Below, piece after piece: positions 36,141-49,418 of a DNA stretch of 64,000 bases (its first letter is position 1; each line of letters starts with the position of its first letter). The position numbers were made by a program, and so were the translations under genes. The DNA is from Cubamyces lactineus (taxonomy: Eukaryota > Basidiomycota > Agaricomycetes > Polyporales > Polyporaceae): NCBI GenBank assembly GCA_022376465.1, contig JACDTU010000002.1:2046001-2110000 (forward strand). Direction: 5' to 3'. Below the pieces are notes generated by a model. The model worked only from the letters and a program-made list of their open reading frames with translations, had not been told where the DNA came from and did no database searches.

Positions 36141-36447
36141 ATGAGCTGGAGCTCAGGATGAGTTGCCATACTGCTTATCACTGCAGGGCCAGACTTACGT
36201 GATGTAGCGGCTGGCGTTGAATCATTAAAGCTAATAGCCTTGGTTCCTAACAGGTACAAATATCGTCTGGGCCTTCCACGATCGCGTGACGTCAGCGTGG
36301 TCGGAAATGCGCGCGTCTGCCAGAGTGCCTACCGGACCAGCTGTGGCTGCTGCGCAACGGCAGGTTCTTGTTTACACAAAGACACACGTAGCCGCAGCGG
36401 TGAAGTCTAGTTGCACCCGCTACTATCACCACCTGCTTGTCTCTGCA
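36141..36447. other. Intergenic between divergent JMJD4-like and membrane protein genes
   Basis: 307 bases separating two divergent starts. It could hold a first exon of the JMJD4-like gene (ACG CCA GCC GCT ACA frame before a GTAAGT donor), otherwise only promoter DNA. Confidence 0.45.
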
Positions 36448-37242
36448 ATGTCTAACGAGATCGAACTGGACGACTTGTCCAAACGAAGTTCGCGTCCTAC
36501 TGGCAAAGCACTGCCGGAAGATATGGATGTCCTCAGCCCGAAACACGATGGAGTAATTACTGCATGGGCGTGGGCCTCTGCTCTGATGTACGGCGTCCTA
36601 GTTGTCTGAGGCTCTAACCATATGACTAACATCACCTAGTCTCCTTGTACTGGCAGTACCCCTTATACTATCGCCCAGGCTACTCCTCTTTCTCTCGGAA
36701 ACGGGGAATGAGCGGAGGGCTGCGTTGACGCCACTAGAATCATTCATGGCTCTACATACTGGCCTCTTGCTGTTCGCTGTCGCCCTTGTGCTTATATTCA
36801 ACGTATGCATCGGTACTAACTCACTGTACTTCTAAGCCCCCTGATGTGACATTCTAGATCCCTCCGGATGACATGGAGGTTACAGCGAAGGGCCAAGGAC
36901 GTGGACATCCCCTCCTGGGGCCTCTGTCAGGAGTCTGTGCCCTCATTTCCTTCGTTGCCTATAACACGACGTCGGTAGGAGCATTGAGTTTCTTGATCTT
37001 TCTTGGCTCGGGGACCATAGGCGCATGGGGGATTTGGGCGGTGAGTTAGATATCTCCTAACGGCGAGGCGAGGCTGATGACTCTGGCATATACAGGTCCT
37101 TTTTTCTGGCTCCTCGTATCTGTCGCGCAAAACTGGAGCAGACAAGCGAACTTCGCGATTCCTGTTCGGAAACAAGTCAGCAGCGTCCGTGCAAAAGAAA
37201 CAGTGGCAGAAAGAGCAAAGAGAGCGTGCCAAAGATATCTAG
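36448..37242 (+). CDS. Small integral membrane protein of unknown function
   Basis: Four exons rebuild about 205 residues. The start MSNEIELDDLSKRSSRPTGK is hydrophilic and acidic. Splicing at a GTACGG donor joins WAWASALI to LLVLAVPLILSPRLLLFL, making the first membrane span; others are LHTGLLLFAVALVLIF, LSGVCALISFVAYNTTSVG and ALSFLIFLGSGTIGAWGIWA. The basic C-terminus ends KKQWQKEQRERAKDI at TAG 37240-37242. Four predicted spans and a Lys/Arg-rich tail suggest an endomembrane protein. I know no function for it. It lies just upstream of and parallel to the dipeptidase gene. Confidence 0.7.
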
Positions 37243-37453
37243 ACGTTGCTGTTTCCTTCGTGATATGTACTTGTGCTGTAGACTAGAGATCTGAGTTGCA
37301 TGCAGTCGGTGGGCTGCCAATTAGACGCCGACATTGCGTCAGTCGCTTGAGAGGGCCGCTGATCCCGACGGGTGCAGGGCGGGCTCCTTCCCGCAGGTCG
37401 GTACCCAGCCATTCCAACAGAGCTTGTCTTTATACCCCTCTCCTTCTCCCACC

Positions 37454-39252
37454 ATGCCTGAGAACGGCGAAACGGCGCCCCTCCTCGGCGAGAATGTTCC
37501 CAACCTCGCGCGCGACCCCAACTTCGACCGCAACACCGCTACCGAACGCATTCGCCGCGCAACCACCGTTCGCGCAGCGACTTATGGAGTACTCACGACT
37601 ATCTTTGTCATCGCACTCGTGTGCATGCTATTCCTGTGGGACAGATTGTCAGGAGTCGTCGGCCGCTTGCCAAAGGATCCGCACAAGGCTGCATTGATTG
37701 TGCTCCAGAGCTCCCCGGTCATCGTGAGTAACATACCCCGCGCTTCAACGTGTCGAACATCATAACTTGACGCCCTTCCAATAGGACGGTCATATAGGTC
37801 AGCGCGCTGGAGTTCACTCCGGCGGTAGTTCATTGCTGACGCGAGTGCCGTAGATCTGCCCATTCTCGTTCGTTCCCGTTTCGCGAACAACGTCTCGGCA
37901 GTGAACTTGGCGAAACCATTCCCCGGCCATGTTGACATTCCCCGCCTGCGGGAGGGCAAAGTTGGTGGCTTCTTCTGGTCTGTCTATGTTAGTTGCCCTG
38001 GCCCCGAGGAAGGCGAGGACTACTTAAACGCGACCTGGCGTGTACGGTATGCGCAAACCCCATATTCTAAGGGTGTGTTCTGACAATATTCCTCTGTACA
38101 GAGACACCTTGGAACAAATTGATGTTGCTAAGCTCCTGATCAACAAGTACCCTGATGTGCGTATGCTTTAACACAGTGTTCATGGCATTGCTCAGGGCCT
38201 TTCCAGACATTCAGTCTGTCTCTGAACTCGAAGGACATCAAGACGTCCATCAGCCGTGGAAAGATTGCCAGTCTCCTTGGAGTAGAGGGGTAAGGAGTTC
38301 GATCCTTTGCATTCTCACGGCTACCCTGACGTCCTCCGCTCCGCAGTGCACATCAGCTCGGCAACTCGCTGCAAGTCCTCCGCCAGTATCATGAGCTAGG
38401 CGTGCGCTACGTCACGTTGACGCACGTCTGCCACAATGCTTTCGCTGACTCTTGCGGGTTCGAGCCTGGGTATGAGCCGCGGTGGGGCGGTCTCTCAGAG
38501 TTTGGATACTCGCTCATCGATGAGATGAACCGCCTCGGCATGCTCGTCGACCTCAGCCACACTTCGGACGACACCGCGAAGCAGGCGTTGAGATACTCGA
38601 AGGCCCCTGTCATCTGGTCACACTCGTCTGCGCGTGCAGTACACGACGTGCCCAGGAATGTGCCAGACGACGTTCTCGAGCTCGTGGGCTTGGGACCGAA
38701 CAAGACTGATGCAGTGGTCATGGTACGATCCCTCCTGCTCAGGGGATGGTGCAGGGGCTCACATATACACATGACCGCAGGTGAACTTTGCGCCATTCTT
38801 CGTTGCCGAACCTGGAAAGGCCGATGTCAAGGCCGTTGCGGACCATGTCGAGCACATTGCCAAGATCGCCGGCAGGAAACAGTACGTATCAAACGTGTAG
38901 AAACGTGTAGGCTGCGAGGCAGACCCTTGCTCACTCCCGCGACGCAGCGTTGGGATCGGAAGCGACTTCGACGGCATTGGCGACGTGCCTGAGGGCCTCG
39001 AGGATGTCTCGAAGTATCCTGATTTGGTGCGCAGCCCTGTTCTATGGCGAGTGAAGCAGACGTCTAACCCATCCGCGCCATGGGCAGATCGCTGAGCTGT
39101 ATGCGCGCGGATGGAACGCGTTCGACCTCGCTGGTTTGACAGGCGGGAATCTGCTGCGCGTCATGCAGGGCGCGGAGCGTGTTGCCTGGGAGCTCCAGCG
39201 GCTGGGCATGCAGCCGGTTATGGCGCGGTATGGCAAAAGGACTGACCTCTGA
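37454..39252 (+). CDS. Membrane dipeptidase (peptidase family M19)
   Basis: A zinc dipeptidase related to renal dipeptidase. The start [20 protein letters not shown] leads to a single N-terminal membrane anchor ([19 protein letters not shown]), so the catalytic domain faces the lumen or outside. A 13-base microexon at 37785-37797 encodes DGHI and completes the DGHID metal site with the next exon ([15 protein letters not shown]). Further family blocks: [60 protein letters not shown] (His ligand), [20 protein letters not shown] (His ligand) and [19 protein letters not shown]. The tail ends YGKRTDL at TGA 39250-39252. About nine exons; one intron carries a tandem AAACGTGTAG duplication near 38895. 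Confidence 0.93.
37785..37797 (+). other. 13-nt microexon of the dipeptidase gene
   Basis: GACGGTCATATAG is flanked by AATAG upstream and a GTCAGC donor downstream. It is required to keep frame: GTC ATC | GAC GGT CAT ATA G | AT CTG CCC. It encodes the His of the HxD metal site, so skipping it would remove the active site and shift the frame. Confidence 0.8.
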
Positions 39253-39991
39253 CCCTCGCATCTCGGATCGCTGCCATGGACGGTGTTTTGGCTATGCGGA
39301 GGATAGGAGCAACTGCGTGTACTTGGAGGACTTGTTATGATGTTTTTCTACGCTCAGCTGATTCTCATGTTGATCGCTGTGGTTCTATAGTCTGCGTCGT
39401 CGGCTGCAGCCGTGTATACCTACTCATTCAATATTTGGATTCTCCTGATGTAACGACTTCTTTCTATGCTCACCTCAACAAACATCTGCGGGTTTGTTCC
39501 GGTAAGGTTGATTCCAGTACATCCAAATACCTCAAGTGAACGTTTCGTCGTCTTACAAATTGCTCTGCACAGGGTCCAATTTGATGTGACGGTGGCTTGC
39601 CGCCTGATCAACCGCATTCTCATCCAATCCCATTCGTTGATGCACGAACCGGCTCAAATTGGCCATGGTGGGAGACCTGCAACAGCGGTTGTGATGCTCC
39701 TATTCCGCCGGTTGGCTTCGAAGTTGTTGAGCTAGTTTACTGTATACTGTCATCCTCATGGCGCAAGACGCACAACCTGATTGACGTATGCCACGGTTTC
39801 GGGGTTGTGATCGTCAGATCTGTGGGCAACGCTTGTGTCCGCTGTTCGCTCAAATACTATCCGCCGTAGGCTTTGGATATGCCGTTGCACTATCGTTGAG
39901 TGGCCAGAGGTATGTACGCCCTCACCTTACATTTCGTACCTCCCTGGACTCAGATGCTCCTACTATTCCCATGCAACAGTAAGCATACTCG
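39253..39991. other. Intergenic region upstream of a membrane protein gene
   Basis: 739 bases. A possible extra 5' exon could lie near 39788-39910 (plus frame reading LSAVGFGYAVALSLSGQ before a GTATGTACG donor), which would add a membrane span to the downstream protein, but the join is not clear. Otherwise nothing seen. Confidence 0.35.
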
Positions 39992-41923
39992 ATGCTGTCG
40001 ATCTGGATCCAGAACAACCTCTTCCTCAGAATATGGTACCTCCTCTCTCAAGCGTGCGGCGTGGTCGCTGAGGCCAACGACGCTCGTTCTCTTGCTGTCG
40101 CCCTCCAGAACATCAATGGCATGAGCTCCGCCCTCTCCCTCATCCCAGTCCTCTCTGGCAAGACGCAGAACATCAAGGCTGTCTCCGCGCGTACGTTTCC
40201 CTGCTCGCTCGCAGTAACCGGACTGGGTGCGGGGCGCGTGCTGTCCAAGCTGCAGATCGGCCTCATACTTCTCAGCGCCGACCTATACCGGAACCTCGTT
40301 GGCGAGCTCTCGTACTACCACAACGAGTATGTCAATGTGTTCTCTCCGTCGCTCATCCACGTCCCAAGCGGCACCCCCGAGCGTCACTCGTCAAACACGA
40401 TCGTCAACCATAACCTCACGGAGGACTACATGGTCGAAGTGTGGTTCCGGACCCAAGGTACGCCTGCTGAGGTGGAGCTGAGCAGGAAGAGCAACCGCCG
40501 CGCTTTCTGCGGCATGCTGGTTTACATGGCGTTCTACGTCTTCGAGACGTTCCTATCCGTACAAAACGCGGCCACCGGGGCAGCGATCCCGCTCGTCGCC
40601 ATGCAGGCTGCGAGTGGCTTGTGCTGGGTCGTGGCTATATGCGCTTTGCAGGTGATCCGCGGGCAGGGCACGCGTTACGTCCGTCTGAACCGGCTCGGGT
40701 CGACGGAGTACCGCTGCTATCAGCTGATTACCTCTGGCAAGCACGTCCAAAGCGCGGTGTTCAGCACGCATCTCAACAATATCCGCGAGTACAACCTCTT
40801 TGACTCGAAGTACGAGAGCGGTAGGCTACAGGTCATTGGAGGCGCGATCGTCCTAAGCGGGATCATCGACCTGTTCGCGACGGTGTTGATCATCGGTCTC
40901 AACGATTGGGCGTATGGTTGGCTGGGATTTCAGGCGGCTCTGATCGTGATCAAGGTGTTCTTCAGCTTGGAGCCAATTCGAAGAACGCCTATCCTCGAGG
41001 TTCGGGCTGTTACGACGGGCGTCTCGAGGGCGCCCTCCACAGCTGTCAAGCCTCGTAACAAGAGTCCGCTGAAGGACCTCGCCGTTACGCGGCTCCCCAT
41101 CTCGGTCGCATCCGACCTACCATATTCCTTCGAAGCCGTGTACGCCACAAGCAACCTCGTCTTTGACTCAGCAACATCCAGTTATTGGCGTTCACGCTCG
41201 CCCGGCGTCTTCATCGGACAACCGTACTACTTGGAAGCGGGACCAGGCCACCCCGAGAAGCATCTGAGAGATCTTAGCGCCGGCTTGCCGCCAAACACGC
41301 AGACTAGCCCCGAAGCACATGGAAATCAGGTATCCCAACGAGCTGATTCGTCTTCTTTACCTGCGATCTCAGTGCAGTGCCCCTCCCCCGGGCCCATTTC
41401 CGCGTTGGATGGACGCAGAGGATCGACCTCCATGGTTTCACTTACTCAACCCTCTCTCCAGACCAATGACCCGTGCAAGAGCTCAGATCCTGCCTCTTCC
41501 AACAGCTCTCTACCTCCCACAACGCTGCCTGGGCTTCCGTCCCAGATCTCCTCTCTGCCCCCACCACCTCTTCCCAAATCCCCCCGAACGCTGCCGAACA
41601 GCAAGCTCCTTCCCGCTACTCAATCTCCAACCACAGAGCTCATTCGATATCTAGCACTTAACCCGGAGGGACGTCTTACACTGTCCGAGAAGCAGCCCGC
41701 GTACGAAGTCAATCAGGCGCTGCAGCGCGAGTTCCTCGCGTGTCTCGCCGAGGTGGTGAAGTCGAACAAAGTGCCCAGTCCCGACTTCCTCAAGACGGTG
41801 GAGGCTATGTGCGAGGGCATCCGTGCCACAATGAACGATCATTGGTATGCATTCGGAACGACAGACTTGGTTAGGTATCTGCGTGCTGCGCATCGCGACG
41901 TCTTGTGGAACCAGCTACTGTAA
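39992..41923 (+). CDS. Large hypothetical membrane protein with Ser/Pro-rich tail
   Basis: A single open frame of 643 codons from ATG 39992. The N-terminal half contains membrane-like segments: RAFCGMLVYMAFYVFETFL, AMQAASGLCWVVAICALQVI and VIGGAIVLSGIIDLFATVLI, then YGWLGFQAALIVIKVFFSLE. The middle (about residues 340-540) is rich in Ser and Pro and probably disordered. The C-terminal 100 residues are well ordered in composition (LIRYLALNPEGRLTLSEKQ, LACLAEVVKSNKVPSPDFL, VRYLRAAHRDVLWNQLL). The frame crosses GTACGT-like and CAG sites near 40193-40256, so an unrecognised intron is possible. I know no function. Confidence 0.65.
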   Translation: MLSIWIQNNLFLRIWYLLSQACGVVAEANDARSLAVALQNINGMSSALSLIPVLSGKTQNIKAVSARTFPCSLAVTGLGAGRVLSKLQIGLILLSADLYRNLVGELSYYHNEYVNVFSPSLIHVPSGTPERHSSNTIVNHNLTEDYMVEVWFRTQGTPAEVELSRKSNRRAFCGMLVYMAFYVFETFLSVQNAATGAAIPLVAMQAASGLCWVVAICALQVIRGQGTRYVRLNRLGSTEYRCYQLITSGKHVQSAVFSTHLNNIREYNLFDSKYESGRLQVIGGAIVLSGIIDLFATVLIIGLNDWAYGWLGFQAALIVIKVFFSLEPIRRTPILEVRAVTTGVSRAPSTAVKPRNKSPLKDLAVTRLPISVASDLPYSFEAVYATSNLVFDSATSSYWRSRSPGVFIGQPYYLEAGPGHPEKHLRDLSAGLPPNTQTSPEAHGNQVSQRADSSSLPAISVQCPSPGPISALDGRRGSTSMVSLTQPSLQTNDPCKSSDPASSNSSLPPTTLPGLPSQISSLPPPPLPKSPRTLPNSKLLPATQSPTTELIRYLALNPEGRLTLSEKQPAYEVNQALQREFLACLAEVVKSNKVPSPDFLKTVEAMCEGIRATMNDHWYAFGTTDLVRYLRAAHRDVLWNQLL

Positions 41924-42028
41924 GCCTATGTACAACATACAAGATGCGATCCCTGTACGCGACTCGATCCGGATATTACCCCAGATTTCACCGTAATACA
42001 GAACCTGCAATCCTCAGTACTGGACGAC

Positions 42029-43569
42029 TTATGAGGAAACCGGTAGCACGTCTTCGGGCCTTTTCTCGCTAGCCCCTACATCTACTAAGGAAAGATGGGG
42101 CTGCTCAAGATCTACCCCTGCTTTCGGGTCATCCGAAGGGGTCGGAGGGGATTGGCTCAGCCTGCGGTATACAAATGAGAGTCCTGGACATATGCCCTAC
42201 AAAGAGAAGCTGTCAGAAACGGCAAGGGGCAACTGCAGCGGCGAACGCACGGTAAGTTGGGGAATGACGCTGTTCATAACAGAGAAAAAGGCATATGACA
42301 AGGCCGTGTTGTTGTTCACGTTGCCGTGTGAGTTATAGATCGACGCCCACCACTATTCTCGTACATCTGTCAGTCCTTATGCAACTGAACATGACTGTTA
42401 CTCACCTCGTTCACAAGGACAGGTAGCAGGAAGGTTAACCCCAGGTAGCGCATCAACTGGAACGAGCCATCACCGCTCAGCTGTGCCTTAATGGCAGCAC
42501 GGTCCTGCCTATAGTTGTGAAGAGGGCGTGAACGGATGCCTATGAACGGACGCCATGATAGTACGCATACCATAGCCATTGCACAAATAGCGCAGTAGAT
42601 ATTAGGGTAGAGAGCTTTGTCAACTTCATGGTAGTCGCGTCGATGTAGATTGGAGTCGTCGCTGCCGCCCACGCCTCCCGCAGACTGTTGGGTGTGCTGC
42701 CTTCAGGGCCACATATCGAGTAGACATGAATCGTCGCAGAGACTAGGAGGGATGTGAGAGAGCAGTTGATGACATATTACAAATCAACATATACGTACCA
42801 CATGCCGCTAAGCACGGCACCACAACCAGTGCTGCGGCGACCCAGGACCTGCGATCTTTGCCCCGAGTTAACGACCACAAGACGAATCCGCACAGGACAG
42901 CCGTGCGCATCAACGCCTACCCTCACAACTGGTGAGTCCACGTAGATGGCTATGATGAAGTAAAGAAAGTCTCGCTCACGTCTGTAGTAAACAAGGCCGT
43001 AGCAACACATCTGTGCATGACATACCCGAGTGGCCCGTCGTTCGCCTCAAGTCGAGGTGGGTCCCACGATAGTACACTTTCTACGAGGTGGTCATATCCA
43101 CTACGTATGAATGCCATATCGCCGTCGAGAACAGAGTAGATCTGCGCGACTCTTGAGAGGGTGAACAACCAGCCCATGACGACCGTGATGCAGTCGGGGA
43201 CGAGGAAGAAGAGGACGATGGCCGCCGTGGAGTCTCTCCATCGCTTTGAGCTAGTCAAGCAATTCGTGAGAACTAGCGAACTTGTACAATCCGCGGCGAC
43301 CTACATCAGGATGTAGGCGACAACCGCAAAAACGGACATAAATATGCCTGCAAATTCAATAGACTTCAGTGACTCCTCGCCTTTCTGCTGACGCGTTGAG
43401 TATGATGAATGAGCGCACCGAGAGAGAATGTGTGGGCTAATGCATCCGTCATGGAACTCCTCAGAGTGTACCACTCTGGGCTCAAGGCTCGTATGCGGCG
43501 GTCCATTGCATTTCCAGTGCCGTAGAAGTCCCTCAGCTGCGAGGCAATACTTGGGGGCTCGTATTCCAT
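42029..43569 (-). CDS. Basidiomycete-type multi-span membrane protein, function unknown
   Basis: About seven exons rebuild a protein with around seven hydrophobic spans. Start MEYEPPSIASQLRDFYGTGN at 43569; splicing joins TFSLG to IFMSVFAVVAYILI, then SKRWRDSTAAIVLFFLVPDC, VVMGWLFTLSRVAQIYSVLD and GYVMHRCVATALFTTD. Next come ALMRTAVLCGFVLWSLTRGK, WVAAALVVVPCLAACG, MKLTKLSTLISTALFVQWLW, LMRYLGLTFLLPVLVNE and SYAFFSVMNSVIPQL. The tail is hydrophilic and ends VDVGASEKRPEDVLPVSS. The layout resembles the expanded fungal seven-span families of unknown ligand common in Agaricomycetes; it does not match STE3 pheromone receptors well. The stop TAA is at 42029-42031. Confidence 0.65.
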
Positions 43570-44167
43570 AACCCAATGTGAGAGGCTTGACCGGCGAAGA
43601 TTTGTTGGGCACCCTGCTGGGACACCTCGGCTTTTATATTGGTTGACTTGTCGCCATCATGGTCAGGAACAAGGTCTGCACAGACGCCGGTACCGCCGGA
43701 ACTCGAAACGCCAGTGATCAGACGCGTACGTACACGAGGAACTCGGGACATGCGACCGGGAACTAAATACATCAACACTTTTGGCCGCTCTACATTCATA
43801 CCCAAGCTACTGGACTGCATAGACAGCCATCAGGAAAGTGTCCCTACTCAGGCTGCAGGCGTGGCCTTTAGAATTGCGCAAGCATGGGTACCGACTGCTT
43901 CGAGCCAAGCACATGCCAAGGTCGTATCGCAATCGACTCTTTCATCTGCAAGTGACTCACCATTGCGGACCCGAATATGACACATCCACAACCCTCGCTG
44001 GGTTTGACCGTTATCATACATATGCACAAGCGCGAGCGTATGATTCCAGTCCTGCAACATGAGTGCTTGCATCTTGAATCACCGTAACTTTCTTGGCAGC
44101 ATCGGTGCCATACATTATATCGCGATATTGTTACAAGTTAGACATACAGTGCAAAACACATACAATA
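43570..44167. other. Intergenic, no gene seen
   Basis: 598 bases between the start of the seven-span gene (minus) and the end of SPT8 (minus). Frames on the plus strand are open but unconvincing and have no family resemblance. It presumably carries the promoter of the seven-span gene. Confidence 0.45.
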
Positions 44168-46427
44168 TTACCACAGATGCTTGATCTCGTGTACGAATAC
44201 GGTCTTGGTATAATCGCCATGCCAGCCCCGATTGCTACTGGCACTGACAAGGAATCTGGCGGCAGGATCTACCACTACAGAACGCTCATCAGCAATAAGC
44301 TGACATGCGGACAACTATGCACGTACACATCTGGGACACAAAGCCACCGTGGTGCCCAGGAATAATCTTGAATTGTACTCCACTCTTCATCTTCCCATTC
44401 ACATCCGGCTCACCAGCCTCGGCCACATTCCACAAACGGATATTGTCTGTCGAGGCACTACGACAATAATCAGTCCCGCCTATGGCATGGGTGAACTTGA
44501 TATAGTGACTCACCACGCGAGGTGGCGACCATCTGGGAATGCAACAACACACGACACTACACCCGAACTGAGAGGGTTACGCAATGTCTTCCAGATCTTG
44601 GGTGTTCCGGATGCTGCACGACCAGTTTGGCGTACATCGTATATCTCTACCGTCCCATTTCTGCGCCCAACATATATTTGACTGCCGTCTGCTGACCAAC
44701 AGGCCTATAGCGTATGATCAGAACTGGAGAAAAAGCGATGAGGACCGCAGCTAGCTTCCATACCGACATGCACCAGGGCGGCGTTTTTTCGCTCATCCAA
44801 AGTCGACCCACTCCTTTGCCGAGCGTTTGCACCCTCCTGTCCCATAGAATGATTTGGCCGTCAACGTGCGCGGTCATTAAGAGGTCAGGAGAGAATGTCG
44901 TATATGTTGTTGGGTCGAGAATCGAGGGTGCGCCTTTGGGCGCGATAGCACCACGCCCCAGATTCTGACCGTTGGAGTGTGAGTGGTGCCCTGAGGCATT
45001 GCCGGAAGGATTATACTTCGCGCCGTCACCGTCTCCATCGGCGTCGGGCTCATCAAAGAGAGGGTCGTAGGAGGTATCAGACTTCGCATCGTCCTCTTGC
45101 TTGGTAGCTTGACCATTTGGATGCTGGCTTGCAGACTCGTGGGAACCAGAATGATCGTCCCGTGGCCCCCTCATCGGCACGGTGAATTCACTGCCTGGTT
45201 GGATGGTCCCCCATTGACTTGGTATAGGATTCGCATTCAAGGGTCGTACAGCGATTGCTGCAAGCTGCGCTCCGTGGGCTGTGAATCTCCTTATCTCTTT
45301 GCCGGTGTTCAAATCCCAATGCTGCGACGACCATGGGGGTCAACCAATTGCAACAGACGATGGGGTGAAAGCACTTGCTATAGCTTCGCCGTCCCAGCCA
45401 GCACTGAAGAAACCTTTCTCGTCGTGCTGTAGGGCCAGCGCAGAAACGGGGCCTCTGTGACCATTGATTACATGGCACAGGCGACCCGGACTGTGGCGGA
45501 CGGTGAACAATGATATATGTCCTTGCTACCAGAAACTATGTGAGGATAGCCGATTAACGTCAATAAAGAAAATGACCTACATCAGAACCAGCAAGACACC
45601 AGAGAGCATCCGAGTGCATAGCGAGACTATAGACGGGATATAGCGGCGCTTCTGCCACTGTATTGTCCGGATTCAGAGTAGGGATCGCGTTCTCCCACCA
45701 ACATCGGATTTGCCCAGCTTTCATAATACCCTCAATGACACCACAGTGCTGCCTTTGAGGTGCTGTCAGGAAGACCTTCCCGTTGACAGCCGCGAACGTA
45801 TCATAGTCGCGAATATATCCGTCGTCGGACCCAGTAATGAGATGAGTCATACACAGAGACGAGGCGAGAGCATGTGTGGCGCATGGGTGAGGAATAGCAC
45901 ATATGGCTTCGACGGTAAATGATCTCGGCCACTTGATCCCCGAAAGAATCTTCGTCTTCCGTAGTTGAGCAGGTGACGGAGGCCTGTTCTCTTGCGGAGG
46001 GGGAGCAGCTATTGACAAAGTTGTAGCAGTATACTTCGCGACAAGATGACTGTCCTACCGTCCAATGCCGTCGGCGACTGATTGACCGGTGAGGGGGGCT
46101 TGCTGGGCAATGCGGCCTCTTGCAGGGTCTGGGTGAGAACCCTCTCGAGGTCTTTATGAGGATGTACATCCTCCTCATCTGCGTCGTCATCGTCTGAACC
46201 TCCATCAGACGTGTCAGAATCTGTGTCCTGCGCAAAGGAGATTGAGACATCTTCAGCGAGCGAGGAGACAGATGGTTCACCTCTTCAGCTTCAGTTCCCT
46301 CCGCTGCTGCCGCGGCCGCGAGATCCTCCTCTAGAGCTCCAAGGATGTCCTCGTCAATATCTTCCTCAGCGTCGGACGCATTCTCAAAGTCGAGGTCGTC
46401 GTAGTCCTCATCCGAGTCGCTGACCAT
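44168..46427 (-). CDS. SPT8: SAGA complex subunit SPT8 (WD40)
   Basis: SPT8 is the WD-repeat subunit of the SAGA co-activator that helps deliver TBP to promoters. The start MVSDSDEDYDDLDFENASDA opens an acidic region with a run of Ala and Asp/Glu, as in other SPT8 proteins. WD repeats follow: YTVEAICAIPHP-type opening with LITGSDDGYIRDYDTFAAVN, APLYPVYSLAMHSDALWCLA, LDPTTYTTFSPDLLMTAHVD and GQIILWDRR. An acidic insert with DEPDADGDGDGAKY separates repeats. The last exons give CASTDNIRLWNVAEAGEPD, GHHGGFVSQ and a C-terminal block VDPAARFLVSASSNRGWHGD ending HEIKHLW, with stop TAA at 44168-44170. The final intron was inferred from that conserved tail. Divergent from SRP54. Confidence 0.88.
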
Positions 46428-46548
46428 GGTCGTCGCAGAAGTGGACGCGGGGATGCATGGGCGTGATCGAGATTCAAGGTCAAGTGACTGCTAGACAAGA
46501 CGTAGGCGAGCGCATACATTGTGGCGCGCACTCTGCTCATCTTCCACC
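46428..46548. promoter_or_regulatory. Very short divergent promoter, SPT8/SRP54
   Basis: Only 121 bases separate the two start codons, so both core promoters must overlap. It is flanked by CCACCATGG-type start contexts for SRP54. Confidence 0.6.
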
Positions 46549-48688
<2,140 letters not shown>

Positions 48689-49008
48689 GCCTGAGTTACC
48701 TCGCGTTGGATACCTGTCTTGGGATAGATGTACGACTTTGTAATACTACTTCCCCACGCTGTAGCATATACTGTCTGGGCAATCAGCGAAACGGCCATCG
48801 GCGGGACAAGACAGTAATACAGACACTTGCATCGTGCGCTACACTGTCGTCAATGTCAGAACTGGTACGCGACCCCTTCACTGCGAATACTCCTCTTGAC
48901 TCATGCCTCACTTTCCACAGTCGTGACCATTGCAAATGCACTGATCTCTCATTAGCTATCTACCTGCGAAACGTAACACGGATACTACGGCCATAGATAG
49001 TCACCCTG
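48689..49008. other. Intergenic downstream of SRP54
   Basis: 320 bases between SRP54 and the converging MLLE fragment, probably the SRP54 3' UTR. No gene seen. Confidence 0.5.
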
Positions 49009-49418
49009 TCAAAAGCCGGCCTTGTGGAGGCCAGCGGCCGCCTCCTGGACCCGGGCATTCAAAGCGCTAGTATCCTCGATGAGATGCTGAATCTCCGCGT
49101 TGTCCAGTTCTAGCAAAATACCAGTGATCTTTCCCGCGAGCTGAGGCTGGGACCTACAGGTATGGGACAGGGTGAGCACCTTGGCTATCGCCAATACAAA
49201 CGAGGTGCTTACGCAGAGATCTTCTTGAACAGGACTTCGCCAAGCTTCTGTTTCTGAGCCGATGCCTGAGCAGACGCAGGCGACGGTGGGGTCTTCCTAG
49301 TGGGCGGGAACGCGGTGCCCTTCGGCGGACGGGAAGCGCGACTGCAAAAGTTGGTCAACCGCGGAACATACACGAGTCGCTGAGCAGATAGCAACCCACC
49401 CTTCGATGTCGCGTCCCC
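49009..49418 (-). pseudogene. Lone MLLE (PABC) domain, 5'-incomplete gene or remnant
   Basis: Two exons encode an MLLE domain like the C-terminus of poly(A)-binding protein, which binds PAM2 peptides. Exon a (about 49210-49345) reads [20 protein letters not shown] and FKKISA; a GTAAGC...CTGTAG intron is followed by [20 protein letters not shown], then [20 protein letters not shown] and GLHKAGF, with stop TGA at 49009-49011. The KITGILLE core is kept. It is roughly half identical to the MLLE of the nearby PAB1 gene, which has no intron at this place. No ATG exists in frame upstream: the frame can be traced through an intron into 49397-49418 and then meets the stop-containing end of the secreted-protein gene. 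It is either a truncated relic or a gene whose first exons I cannot find. Confidence 0.6.

Noticed and set aside
38440..38480. tRNA-like GGGTTCGAGCC sequence
   Set aside because: It lies inside the dipeptidase coding exon and no cloverleaf arms flank it.
42370..43569. Possible STE3 pheromone receptor
   Set aside because: The gene is multi-span, but its blocks do not match the STE3 signature regions, and no pheromone precursor ending in a CaaX motif was seen nearby.
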